From the NCBI GenBank assembly GCA_022605955.1, contig JAKCOZ010000018.1, forward strand, positions 8,068,001 to 8,132,000: a stretch of DNA of 64,000 nucleotides. Direction: 5' to 3'. Under the pieces are notes generated by a model. It was not told where the DNA came from. It made no database searches and was given only the letters and a program-made list of their open reading frames with translations. Positions 1 to 12,900 of the stretch are shown here, in pieces. This stretch comes from Rallus limicola (Eukaryota; Chordata; Aves; Gruiformes; Rallidae). The translations under genes and the position numbers were made by a program. How positions within the stretch are numbered: the first letter of the stretch is position 1; every line of letters starts with the position of its first letter.

Positions 1-3000
1 CCAGCTTCTTCACTGAGATGACTCAAAGGAAATACCAGCAGGCTTTGAAGCTGCTGAACCAGGCAGCAAAGTCCTGTCAGCTCAGCACTGTTCCAGTCCC
101 AGCAGGAAAAGAGCAAGAGCACTCCACCATGCCCAGACTAACATGTTCTTCTAGGCATTAGCCTTTGCATTTGTTTTCATTTGCTGCTGTCAGAGCAGGA
201 CAGCAGGATCTGGCCATTTGTCAGAGATGTTGGCCATGTTTTGTGATATCACAGGCTTCTTCACAGCCTCCTGACCTCATGAAATTATTTGGTTACACAG
301 GGGAACCTCTGAAGACAGTCAATTCATCATCACAGCGCCCTGGCTTATCAACACACTGATCCAGGTGGATCAGGAGAACAGTTTTGCGTGGATTGCTTAA
401 GTGTAGTGTCACTGCTGGGAACAGGACCAGAACACTTCATCGCCACGTTACCACTTGTGTGTCTGGTGCAACAGTGAATAATGTCCTCTGGAAATGTCAG
501 GAAGACATTCTTTCACGTCTTAAAAGTGGAAACATGTAGATCCTGGAGACCCAATAATGCAATGATGAAACAGAAGAATATTTGTTTTTTTTTTTTTATT
601 TCACATGGGTTGGGCAATGTCCAGTGGTTTTTCAGCATTAAAAGGGGAATGAGCAAAAAGACCATATAAATAAAATTGGTCTTGGCAGGGTAGTTTGTTT
701 TAGATCTGAATTAGAACTCACTAATTAGAATCAGAATATGACGTGTGTGTGTGTGTGTGTGTGTGTGTTGCCATTAAATAAGGCAACGTCAGCACATGTG
801 CACCATCAGCAGTAGGTAGATGTACACACAGATGCATATTGATAACCACATGACCTAGACATCCACACCAGCAATGTCTGTGTTCACACACCCCAGTCTA
901 GCCTAAGCCTGCAAGTTTCAGTCATCTGCTGGGTGTTTCCCATGTCAGCCACTCTCCACCAGATCGGCACCACCAGTGTTGCAACACACCTGTAACCCTG
1001 AGGTCTGGAGTACAAGTGGCCCCACTACTCTCTTCCCCAACACTGCAACACTCATTTCCCCCAGCTCCTGAGCCCTCGAGTCTCTCCATCCATCACCTCC
1101 CATGTGACTTGTTCCCCTGGTTGCAGTTTCCACACACTGGCAGCAGAGTTCATATTGATCCCGGCTGGCTGTCAGTCCATCCCTTTGAATTTCTGCTTGT
1201 GTTCCCCCTGTGGAACAATTCTTCACGTAAGCATCCAGCCACCTTTCACCTGATGAGGCTGAACTGCTGTGAACTCGAAAGCAGCTCTGGGAAAGGGCAA
1301 ACCAGTTTTTGCTACTTGAAGCAGGATGCAGTACTTAGAGTTTCGAGCAATAAAGCTGTCACCTCCCCTGCCCAGCTCCCACAACAAGGCACTTGCTTTC
1401 CAAGAAGAAGAGGAACAGTGGGTGGTGGCAGGCAGAGGACAGGGATGGGTAGGCCATTTCAGGCTATAGAGTAGGCAAGCATCCACCAGATTGCCCCTTG
1501 GGATGTCCCATTCAGCTCTGAACCCACAGCAGAAGATACCAAAGGCTGACCACCAATTTCCCACATACATACATCAGGAGAGAGGACACGCCTGAAGCTC
1601 AGTAATTGCAATGCTGGATTATATTTTGCTTCCTTCTGAGCTCAGTTGGCTCCCTTTTATCTGCAGGCCTCCCAGGAGATCTGTACAGGGAGGTTCTCAC
1701 TGTGCCTCCTAACCAGGCACTTGTCAACATGGCAAACGAAGGGCTAAAGCCAAGTGCTAAGTGAGAGAAGTCTCAGCACCTCGGTCCTAATGGAAGCCAC
1801 CTTAATTTGGGGATACAATTCCCACTAAGTGGTTTTGACACCATCAGAAGTGAATCCTTGTTTGGTGACACACTGGATGGCAAATCCCAGAGGTTTTTGT
1901 CCTCCCTGCTCTGTGGGCACTCAGCAATAGGAGGGTGGCTGGGTCTCTGCAAACAAGCTGTTGCTTCTGCAGCCTCTTCATGCTCTTGATCCTTCTCCAC
2001 CCCTAAGGTGAAGCTTGACAGTTCTCAGAGCAGGAATGCCAGAGGGCTGGACAGGTGTGCTGGTGGGGGAAAAGTTTGCTGAAGCTCAGCACTAGTCGAT
2101 AAAATAGTTACAGTTGGGCAAGGCATCAGACCTCTGAGAAGTTCCTCAGAGCTTTCAGGAAGAGACCTTTCATCCTTGAGGCCCGCTCTGCTTCTCACTG
2201 TCTAGCTGCATGGTCTCCTCTTGTCCTCAGCACATCGCCTGTCCCAAAAGAAAAATAATCAGGCTCTGCCTTATCAAACAGCTTCTTTATGGTCTCACAA
2301 AATTTATCCTGGGGGAAGCTAAGCATATTTTAGGAAAACACAAGAAAAGCTGAACTGCTCAGAGCAGGAGTCCAGCTTGACCAGTATTCTGCCTCCAGCT
2401 GTGACCGATTGGGGATGATCAGAGTGATAATAAGCAGCAGAACAAAACTTGCACGAACCCTTCCCTGAGAGGCACTCCCAGTTCTGGCAATCGGCTGAAG
2501 GTCTTCCTGAGCCAGAGGTTGCATCCAAATCACAGACATAAGCAGAAGAGTCACACCAGAAATAGAAAGATCTCCAAACTTCACTTACGACGTAGGGTCA
2601 TTGCAGAGAAGAACTAGCTGTCCTCAGAGGAAACAGTCAGGCCTCTCTGTGAGCCCATCAGAGGGGAAGTCAGGCCTCTGCCATTTGCTCTCACCCTGTA
2701 TGTGCTGTGGATCAGGGAGGCATTTGCTTGATATTGTGTGTCTAGAAGGAGGAGACACATTCACCTGGGCTCTGTGCTAGTGTGTGTTTTGCTCTGCATC
2801 GCAAATTACTTTGGTTTCGCTTCATTCAGGTCTGCTGCTGGCAGAACAAAACCTGACTGTGGTCCTGCCACATGTCTTGCAGATTGAAGGAAGGCTCATT
2901 TTTGTCAAACTGGTTATTACTGCTGATGTGATTACAAAATATCAGCAAGTCATGGCAAAGGAACTTATCACAACATGGGTCCCTAACAAGTGATGCGTTT

Positions 3001-5023
3001 ACCATCAGCCATAAAGTACTGCACATGCCACCTTTGCAGAACCAGCCCCCTCTCAATCTGGTGGCTTAAAAGAAACCATAACCACATTGCCATGCTGTAA
3101 TGGGCACCATAACTGTGCAGGCACTTGGCTCTTGCAGTGCCATGAGTGTCCATACATACAGCAAATCCACATTTCTCTACTCCTCACTGCCCCGGCTTTG
3201 CATTTCATCAGGCAGTTCCAGAGTCCATCAGTGCCAAAGTTCATCTCCATGCAAGAACCTCCATCCCTGAGGATGCTGTAAGTCTCAATGTAGCCCTGTA
3301 GCTGTAACAGGAAAGGCATGAGGAATGTCAGCAGCTCCATGAGTTTGTAAGTGGCACCATCTTGTTTCCGGCTCTTTTGTGTTGAGTGAGCTGGAAAAAA
3401 CCCATCACATGCTCTTTGTTCTCAGGGCAGACTCTTGTTTTTATTAGAACATCTTGGACAGTATCTCCTCCCAGTTACATTGATAAAAATCCGGTTATGC
3501 TACTACAGACAACTGAAGTATTTCAGACACATCCTGGTGCGGCTCAGAGCAGTGTGTGTCCCTGTACTCACAAGGGACTCCGTGGGGAAGTTGATAAACA
3601 GCATCTGGAAGCACAGGAATCCACACTTTGGATAAAATATTGTGTGCAAATATCATATGTCAAGCCATTCACATCGCACAGTTCACAGATGATGACAAGA
3701 TTAGGTAGACCTTTTCCAGTTCATGTTGGCATTTATCTTGCTGTTGAAATGCAGCGTTTTGGCTGGGGAACCATGATAGAAAATGATAGGGGATTCCAAG
3801 CTGAAAATAACTGAGCAGCCACATATTCAAGCTCTGGCCAGAGTCCAGCATTGGTAACACAGGTTTGTCACTGTGACTTTAATGCATTTTTAGAGGAAGG
3901 AACAGAGATAAAGCAGCTAAAGATCCATGTATTTTCTGGGCTGGACTGCTGAAGCTCCAAAAAGTATAACATGACCGCCACTGCCACCATGTTTAACTTT
4001 TCATGAGAGAAACCAGATGAAAACTAAGGAAGCTCAACATAGCCAGCAGCCTTCAGCTAAACCTCATTGCAAGGTCTGGGAGGCTGAGACACTCAGGAAT
4101 TCAGCAGTCATCTCCAGCCCACCCGTTAATTTTGATCCTTGTCTTTGGGAGCTGTGGGAGGTAAGAACAGGGATACCCTAAGCTGCTCTTGCTGCCACTC
4201 TGTCATGCAATCATGTCTTAGCTGAGACACAGTGACTGCTCTGCAAGACACTATTGAAGAAATCGGTGAGACCCCAAAGGTAACTTCTAGATACAGCTAA
4301 GCTTTGTAATATGAGGCCACAGATTCACCAGCTAAATGCAGGTTTAGGGTGCTGGGCTAGATTTGAGATAGTATGGCCTCACGCTGCCGATCCCTGAGCC
4401 GGCACAGATCCAAGCATCCGACCGAAGTTTGCTCCCCATGCTGAGAACTGAGGGTATGTTTATCTTGGCAAACTCTCTGCTCTGCCAATTATCATCTATC
4501 TGCCCTCCCTCAGCCAGCACAAACGCCGAGTCCTGCACTTCAGCAGCAGCACGCTCGGGTGCAGCCTGGTCCCTCTCCAAGCTCAGCATTGCACCGAGCT
4601 GGTGGCTGATGACCCCATAACCATGGGCTGCCCTGCGCGAGGCTCCTGCAGATCCCCCTCTGCTTTCTTAAGGATCAAGATCCTGCACTCGGTAGTGAGT
4701 ACAAATAGTACTGAGTCTCCACTGGTGAAAGAGAAGAGCTGTCATCTTGCTGAGGACACAGTACACAGAGACTGCACTACAGCGTAAAAGCATTCGAGGG
4801 CAAAAATAGTAGACTGCAAATTTAGTATTTATTTTTCTTTTCATGACTGAGTGCCAGCAGACAGGGCCATGTGATTTTGAACAGATGCACACAATTATGG
4901 TCACAGACCAGCTGAACAGATAGTCCAGCCAGCAGTTTCTCTGGTACTCATGCCCACATGAGACCCAGAAATCAGTCCCTCGATGACTCCAGCGAGACCT
5001 TTCCAGGAACAGTACTTCCAGTC
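1..5023. other. unique non-coding DNA, no gene recognised
   Basis: I see no recognisable gene here. Reading frames are short and overlap on both strands, for example a 142-codon frame at 3386-3814 on the plus strand and a 152-codon frame at 1016-1474. None shows a known domain or a convincing pair of splice sites. A T-run lies at 585-597 and a GT repeat at 743-769. At the left edge the frame 3-161 is open from the window boundary and encodes a Lys/Gln-rich peptide; it is treated in the findings. I infer intergenic or intronic sequence. Confidence 0.6.
743..769. repeat. (GT)n microsatellite
   Basis: About 13 uninterrupted GT units, preceded by AC and followed by TGCC. A pure dinucleotide run of this length is probably length-polymorphic. 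No transposon tail is visible next to it. Confidence 0.95.
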
Positions 5024-5052
5024 ACAGATACAGATACAGATACAGATACAGT
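5024..5052. repeat. (CAGATA)n short tandem repeat
   Basis: Nearly five perfect CAGATA units. The repeat stops six bases before a CR1 3' end lying on the minus strand (5058-5119), so it sits on the tail side of that insertion. It may have grown from the element's own tail, or it may have been present at the insertion site. Confidence 0.9.
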
Positions 5053-5057
5053 ACCAG

Positions 5058-5119
5058 GAATCACAGACTCACAGAATTACAAGGTTGGAAAAGACCTTTA
5101 AAATCATCAAGTCCAACCG
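5058..5119 (-). mobile_element. CR1 LINE fragment, extreme 3' end
   Basis: Read on the minus strand, this shows the hallmark CR1 3' end: a GGTTGGACTTGATGATTTTA block, then AAGGTCTTTTCCAACC, then degenerate octamers of the ATTCTGTG type. CR1 is the dominant avian LINE, and most copies are severely 5'-truncated, as here (about 60 bases). No reverse transcriptase sequence remains. The octamers are diverged (CACAGACTCACAGAATT on the plus strand), which suggests an old insertion. Confidence 0.85.
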
Positions 5120-8100
5120 GAAGGTTGGAAGGTTGCATCTGGGGTAGAAAGGAGATGAGAAGGAATTTGAAGTAACTGCAGTGTTTCAGGAATGGGAATT
5201 GAGGCCAAAGACAGGTTCTTGCAGAGGCTGTCTCTGTGCAGGAGACGTGACAGCACCTACAACTCTCTTGGGATGCTTCTCTGCTGAACAGCTTCTCCTG
5301 CTGCAAGTGAAATGTTGGTACCAAGCTCCAGTGTAATAACAGAAGCAACATCTTCATGAAAGTCCTGTGTCAATGGTGGGCAAAGCACAAAGGGCAAGCC
5401 AGAACTGTCACATGGCCACGGAGGTCATCATCCTCCACAGGACTGCTGCAGGGCACACAGCCCTTCTTTACAGATTCCCTCCGCTAATGAATCAATGGAT
5501 CCCATTACATTAGGACAAGAGGAAGGAGCAGGCCACAATTCATCACTGTCTGGAAACCCCATTTCTGGAGATGGACTATCCCTGGACAGATCACTACAGC
5601 TGCTCCCCAGGGGAAGCCTGAGGAGTCAACTGGTTCAGGCAGAAGAGCCTGTTGAAAGATCAGTTGTGCAGATAACCTACTTCCTGCTGAAGCACTGTTT
5701 GCTCTGCTCTGCAAGAGTATTTGTGAAGGGCTTTAGGTTTATTCTTGGCTATCAAGATGGGACGCACTACAGATTTCAGAGGACAGAGAGTTCAAGGCCA
5801 CCTAAGCATAAAGCCCTGTCGTTTACCAAGGGCTCGGCTGTTTGGTGAGCTCAGCGTAGCCCTCATCCACTGTAGTGAAGCACCATGCCCAGGCTGGGGG
5901 TGACACAGCACAGAGACACAGACAGAGGTGGGTCGAGTGCTGAGCGCTGCCGTTGAGTGCCAAGAATATATTTAGCACCCAGGGCGTAAGATGTCAAACA
6001 GACATCCATCCCGTGCCACTCACCAGCGCTTGCCGCAGGCAGCGCCTCGTTTTTGAATGGGTGATCCAAGAAACACAGGAATATTTCTCAGTGGAGCGGG
6101 TGGCAGTGATGTGCAGTGTTGTGAGGTGGCTGTTGTTGAGAAGGTATCTAATGTAGCCCTGCACAGTCTTCTCAAGGGTGGTCTCCTAACACAAGGCATT
6201 CTGATTCTGGGATTTAGAAGTACAAAAGGATCTGCAGAGAGGCCAGAGCTTTTCTTCCCTTTTTTTAAAATGCTCTGTTTTCTACTAAAGTAAATTGCTT
6301 TCACCTGAATTCTTTGTAGCTGTCTTACCTGTGCTACTGAATTAGTAGCATGCAAAAAGGGATGTCATGGTCACATTCTTGCAATCTCAGTCAAGGTCTC
6401 TTGCTCCCTCAGTGTAACATTTCTTATTTATAACTTATGAGATTTGTGACTCATTTATACCCCCAAGTTATGCCTTTTCTATTCAAAACTCGATTTAAAT
6501 TTTACTACATTATGCCATAAATCAGTGACATCAGAAACAACAAATTTAAACTCAGAGGTCATAAGGAAGTTGCTCTGCATTAAACATGGGAATAACAACA
6601 GAAAAGCAGTTTGACGGACCTGGAAGGAACTACAGCTGAAGGTCAGAAGAAGACAAGTGCCCACCATTGGGTTAGTGATCTTTTTCTGTTTCTGCCCTGG
6701 CTGATTGGAAACCTTTAACCTTTCCAAAGAAGTTGTGCTGCTACCAAATGAATCAACAATATCTAATCTGGGAAAAACAGCCAAATGTTAAGAAACATTA
6801 ATTGCCTCTTTCTGTGACATGTGGTGAACAGAGCAAAGTTCAGCACAGTGTGGTGGGAATTATCCCTGGATAATTGTCAGAGTGCCCTGTGTGTGCCTGT
6901 GCTCACACACACCTTGCTGAGTCTCTCTGGCCACTGCTGATTTGTCCCACCACTTCGGTAGCACTGGGAAAGTCGTGGTGCTTTGTAAATGAGTCCTGCA
7001 AATAGCGGTGCCTCCAATCAAGGTCTCAGACATTTCTCAGTCAACCTTTACGGCTGCTCCAGTGTCACCGTAGGAATTGAAGTACCCCTTAGACAGACCA
7101 TGAATCCATCTTCTTCCTGTGCCAAGACTTCAAAACAAACCAAGGTATCTTTCAGAAACTGTGATGTGTGACACACTGGCTGTGCTGTAAGGGAACTGAG
7201 CACTGGGATGAGCTGGATTTTTGAAGAAGTTTCCTGCCAGTGTGGTTTGCTAGACTGAGGAGCATTCTCCCAGAAGCATGCCAGTGGAAGCTGCTGTCAA
7301 ACTTCAGAAACCAGCCAAGACTGGCAGAGCTGTCCTGTGTTCGTCAGGGGATGGAAGGGGAGATCTAATAGGTGGGGTTTATCTCTTGATACCAAGTGTG
7401 AAGGCACCACAAGCATCACTACGTTTCCTCCATCTTTTTTCCTGATTTCATCCCTTTTGATGCTTATAAGGAGGAAACCGTGCAATGAAGGCTCTCCTTC
7501 AACCAGCAGCTCCCAGAGCTTCTCCACACCATCCCTTCACCTGACAGTGGCACCATAAGGAGCCTGGCAGGGACGGCCAGTCTCCTCACACTGTTTTCCT
7601 AAGAGTTGTAGTCCTCTATTCTGCTAAAGTTCAGCCCTTCTCAAGAGGCTGGAGAAGATTCAAGATCAACAGAAACTCTGTGTGCTGGGCTGCCTTGTTT
7701 ATTACCAACCCTGTTACTGTCTTGCTCCAGAGCTTAGAGTTTCACAACAGCAAGTTTCGTGGGGAGGCCATCTCTTCTCCTGTTCCTATGGCACACTTTG
7801 CTTGCTGGGGCCAGGCAGTACTGCCAGCACCACAGGGGACATTGAGAAAGGGACAGCAAGGTCCAAAGGGCACTGTGAGAACTGGAGAACACCTAACCAT
7901 CCCTCCCAGGCAGGCAGGAGCTTCCTAGAGAGGCTGTTTAAGAGATCAAGATGGCACTGAACATGAGTAAGTAAATGAGTCAGAAATTAAATGCGTCTTC
8001 CAGGCAGGACAATAAAGATAACAGAATGATTTGAAGCTGATTAACTTTTTGCTCAGCTTCAAGAGACAGAAGGTTCCAAGGCAAATACACTCAATCAGTG

Positions 8101-9877
8101 TTTGAGATCTTCCAGTTGCTGTTTTATGGAACCAAATGTCTGTGTCTGACCAGGGGTTTCAAAAAACTCTGGATTCCTGTGGCAGAGGCTGAGTGGAAAT
8201 TGAACCAAGTTTTATAGACGTTAACATGATTTTTGCTTTTAAAACAACTGTGACAAAACCAGAGGCCCAGGTGGAACTGGCTCAGGAGCTGGTCTATTGC
8301 CAGGTCAGCAATGGGTTCAGAACTTGAGTGTTTGATCCAGGTTTGAAGAGCTCAGGAAATCACATTTCCATGTCTTACGAGCTTGTTCCACAGCCCTGAG
8401 CTTGCTCCACAGCCCTGTGCAGCTCACAGTCAGGAATTATCCTGACATTCCTGGCACTTTCCTTCAATTAGTCATTCTATTTCTCCTAACTATACCCCTA
8501 ATGTTCTCCTAATTGCTTTTCTTTTCTTGTTGGTGTGTACACCCTTCTTGTGTTTGCAGATGGTTACAGTGCCCCATTAGTCACTGGTTAATTTGTACCG
8601 CTTCCATTTTCCTTCATATGTCAACAGCTTGAGGCTTTCCATTTATTGTGTTTCTCTGGCTTTCTTCTCACTGGAGACAGCGGGCATGCTCCCTAGCACA
8701 GAGCAGCTACACCACCTCAATTGACAGCTCAACAAAAAGCTGGTCAGAGCTTAAGGAGATTCCTCATCTCACATCAGCTGACAGTTTTCACGTTGTTTCA
8801 CTTGTGATGATGCTCTGCGTGCTAGCAAGGACTATGAGAGACTCTGCCTTCTCCCTTTCAGCAAAGCTGGGGATGTTATTTGCTCATACTTGATGGTAAA
8901 GGGATGAACATTCCAAAGTTTGTGTCACCATAAGCTTTTGCTTGGACTCTGTGACCCCAGAACAGGATGTTGCAAAGCAAAGCAGATCCCCCACCACTGA
9001 GGCATGTGTGCAAAGGCACTGAGGGGTTGCACCAGGGGAGGAGGGGGTGGTTTGCACTTGCAATGTTAAAGCTGAAGCCTGTTTGAACACTTGTCCTCAA
9101 GATAAGGCCTGATGGTGCCCTTCTCTCACACTGTTCATTCTGTTGCACAGGACCAGCTCTAACTTGGGGTCTGTGATCTTCAAGTTAGCAGCAACCCACA
9201 TGAAGGTGGTCCTGTGGTAAGATTGGCAGTGGGTCATAAATCCTCTTGATGCCTCAAGCAGCTCAATTTACCCAGAAATTGCAAATTATCTCCCAGGGAG
9301 TCCCCTCTGAGCCAGGGTAATGCTGGGCATAGGTGATAAAGTCACGCTAGTGACCCAGCCCAGAAATGACTGCACTTCACCAACAGTGAAGGACATCCAC
9401 GGTTTGACATCCTCAGGCACTCAATACTTCTGCAGTAGCCTTGTAGTTCTGGCTGCAAGTGCTCTGTCCACAGGATCATAAAAAGCTTGCCTCCTGAATG
9501 TTATTACACCCAGTACTTGACACTCTGAAGGCAATCCTGAATGGCAGAGCATGGTTCCTGGGTCCATAGCCTGTAAAGGACCCACTGGCTGAGAAATTTA
9601 ATGTTTCATTGTGGCTTTGGAGAAAAAAGTTAAAATTCTGGCTGACAGGGAGACCAAAGCCTGATGCTGCCTGCAGTGTGTGCTCCCTGGGTGCTGTTGT
9701 TCCTGGGGTAGGGAAGGACGATGGCCGCAGCCTGAAACAATGACCCCCCCACCCCACATAGGTGTGATACACCTTTAACCAAGCTGAAAAAGATTCAAAG
9801 CTCAATGAGTTCAACATGTCCAGGAGCAAAAAAATGTAGACAGAAGGAGCACATGGGTAGAGGAACAAATAAAGCAA
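5120..9877. other. unique non-coding DNA, no gene recognised
   Basis: Nothing recognisable as a gene, RNA or transposon. The longest frames are about 110-130 codons (5495-5848 plus, 9476-9877 minus) and match no family I know. A 19-bp near-perfect tandem duplication lies at 8379-8416. Confidence 0.55.
8379..8416. repeat. 19-bp tandem duplication
   Basis: Two adjacent copies of the 19-mer GAGCTTGYTCCACAGCCCT differ by one base (T or C at the eighth position). This is a local duplication, probably by replication slippage, and it has no flanking element. Confidence 0.85.
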
Positions 9878-9912
9878 GATTCTGTGATTCTGTGATTCTG
9901 TGATTCTGTGAT
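9878..9912 (+). repeat. (GATTCTGT)n, CR1-tail-like octamer repeat
   Basis: Just over four perfect copies of the octamer GATTCTGT. The same octamer forms the 3' tail of avian CR1 elements, including those ending near 29003 and 61038 here. The sequence just upstream does not show the usual GGTCCCTTCCAACC block. It is either the tail of a CR1 whose body has decayed or been lost, or a microsatellite seeded by one. Confidence 0.75.
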
Positions 9913-12900
9913 CTCATAAATCACCACTGCAGCCTCAGTTCATTGGTGTTCAGGAAAACACATTTCTAGCCCCTCTAGTCTTTCTTTAAATAGTCCAGCA
10001 GAAAAAAAAAGCAGTTCTCCCATTCACAGCTGGTTCTTTGGAGAGCGGCTGTTGAAAGGAAATGTTGGGCATACACCCACAAAAGGACTGCAAGATTTCC
10101 AGGGAGCAAGATAAATTACTGCTTCAGCACCCTCAGCGCTGGTCTGTCTCTTGTCCCGCTGTCAGCACAGGCTCAGTGACACCCTGAAGTGGCACTTCCC
10201 AGCCTGCAGTGCTCTCCCACAACCTTGGATAAAGGCAAAGCAGGTGGTCTCAAGATATTTCCATGCCCTACTTTGGGTAAAGAATGAGAGCAATTGGTAT
10301 AGTTGATGCAAACCAGAGATGGCCCCGAGTGGCTGGGGGCTGGCACTGCAGCTGCAATTCACCTCGGCTGGACAGTTCTGCTTTCAGCCACTGGTGCAGC
10401 GTTAGGGCTGTGCAGGGAAATGAGGTGTGATTGTTTCTGAAGGGATGGGGAAGCTGTCTGGCTGAGTCACTCCCAGATGGTTCTCACAGGTACCATTCAC
10501 AGGAACGGCTCCCTGATGCCCTGGAGTCAGCTGCTGGAGCTGATCTCAGCTAATCCCTAAATCCAGCTACACCCAGATACCGATGTGCAGTATTTTGCCT
10601 TATTCTCGAACCATTGACTGGTTTCTGCAGGGCTGGATTTAGCTTGGAGAGTCCTTGGTCTTGTTTTTGAGAAGTTTCATGACTTCACACCACAAATAAG
10701 TTCACCCTGGAAGCTGGCAAAGAGCTCTTGTGTCACTCCTGTGGGGATTTGTATTGATGTATATGAATTCAAGCCCAGCCTGGACATCAGACACACAGAG
10801 CCTTTCTTGGGGGGACATTAGGAGCACAGACATGCTTTTGGAGCTAGGTTTTTACCCTGGGACATTCCTGAGCCTGCGGCTCATGAGGTGTGAGGGCTCA
10901 GCACAGCCCATGGGGGCAGGAGGCTTGTCACACAGACAAACCCCCTTGTTTTAGAGACGCAGAGGGAAGGTGGGTTGGGGCTGCCATAGCTAGCATTATT
11001 CCAGGAAGGGTCATCTCTTCTTGCACCCATTGAACTTCTCTTTTGCACAGTGTTTTCCCTTGATATGATAATAATCTGCCTCTAAAGTCCACTACCATTT
11101 AAAGACACATGTCCTTGTCCCATTTTCCCAGCCTGTAAATAAATACCCACCTCCACGCATGACCAGAGGCAACGAGGAGGCTGGCACACTGCAGTGACCG
11201 ATGCAGCCAGGCCACTGCCAGCTGCAGGCTAATCACAGAGCCAGCACAGCTTGCTGCTCTGAGCATTGTCTTCTTCCTTCTCCATGAGTGGAGCTAAGAA
11301 CTTGGGGAGAGGGCAACAGATTTAGGCAGAGAAGCCTGAATATTTTGCTAAGATCTGTATAACCTTTTTCTCTGGAGAAGATGGTGCCATTATTACTTGA
11401 GAAAAGTTCAACTGCTTTTCTGCTTGCAAGCAGCTCCCCCCAGAGATTCCCCCACTCTTCCTCGGTGCTTTGCTTGCTAAACAAGGTGTGCAAGTGCAGC
11501 CACACCACACAAAACCCCCCTGCATTTCCATTAGGAAATTATCTATATTCACTTCACCCAGATCTGTACCATGGGCAAACCTGCAGAAGAACAGAGGTGT
11601 GAAAGAGAAGTAGTAAGCACATGGACAAATAAATTCCTTGGCTATTACTCATCCACTGTTCTACTCATGTAGATTTTATTAAAAGTATATAATCTCATGT
11701 GTGAAGGAGGGAGTGTTTCCATTAGAGGAGCTCTGCTCAAAGTTCTCACATTTACTCACACTCCTGACTCACGAGCTCTTGAAGCATTAGCTGTGCTGAT
11801 TTAAGCCCTTACCACCTCACCTGGAGAACCTGCAAGCATGGACATCCCCAGCTCTGTTTAAACTTCTGCAGCCAAAACTGGCAGAGCTGTGAGCCAGAGC
11901 CCCAGCTATGCATCCCCCAACCCCACTTGATGTCTCACTGCTTTGGGGTGGGACGTTGGCCAGGGGGTAGTTGGAGGAGGCTGCTGGCCCTGGCTGTGTT
12001 TGAAGCTGAGACACTCAGACTTTCCAAGCTCAGGTGTGTTTTGGGGGTGTTAAGTGGCAATGGCTGGAGAGATGAGGATGGTGCACAGACTGGGGTGAGG
12101 ATGCTGGTCCCAACAGCCCCTCTGCAGGGCTGTGCCAATCCCACGCTGTCATTCAAGGAGCTGTGGCACTGGAGAATATTTTGGGTTTAGTGTTTAACCT
12201 TTTCTTTTGCGTGTGCTTACCACAAGCACATTCCTCAGACCAATCAGTTTTTAATTTGCAGGAGGAGAGAGCAGTGCCCAGAAATAAGTAATTGGGAATA
12301 GCTGGCATGCAATTCCTATGTAAGGCTCTTGGGACAATGCATGGTATTTCAGAGACAACAAGGAGTTTAGCACCTCCTTGACTATCAGAGGGGTGAAAAC
12401 AGGAAGGAAAAACAATTTAAAGTTGCGGTTTCAACACAGTTTGTACCACTCTGGAGACAGCTGGTCCTGCCTTCCTGGGGCCAAAGGAGGAAGAACCTGA
12501 CAGTAACCAGCACCAGCCTGTGCTATCTTCCTTTATTCCAGTGAGAAGTTTCTCCTGCAGTCAGCCCTGGCAAGGCCAACAGGGGATTCACCCTGCTCCC
12601 ATGAACATTACTTTTTTTAGCTGCGTGTGTGCATGGGCTCTGCACAGATTGCACAGCCCAGGACTCACTGGCTGCCTGCAAGCTCTGCCTGTACCTTCCC
12701 AGGCACAGGCTTTGGCCAGGAGTGCGTGGTCGGGTGATGGATGTCCCTGTGCTGACAGTAACACGGCATCAGTGAGAGATAATGCAGAGTGAATGTGCCC
12801 TGGCACACGGGCTGAGATCACTGCCCTGTGTTTTTGCAGCTCACCTGGCCAGCTGCCACAAACAGGACCAAGACCTTTGCTGTGGACGCCCATGCTGGCA

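Noticed and set aside
3053..3340. Minus-strand frame with a hydrophobic leucine-rich start
   Set aside because: It looked protein-like at first, but I recognise no family, and there are no flanking splice sites or promoter.
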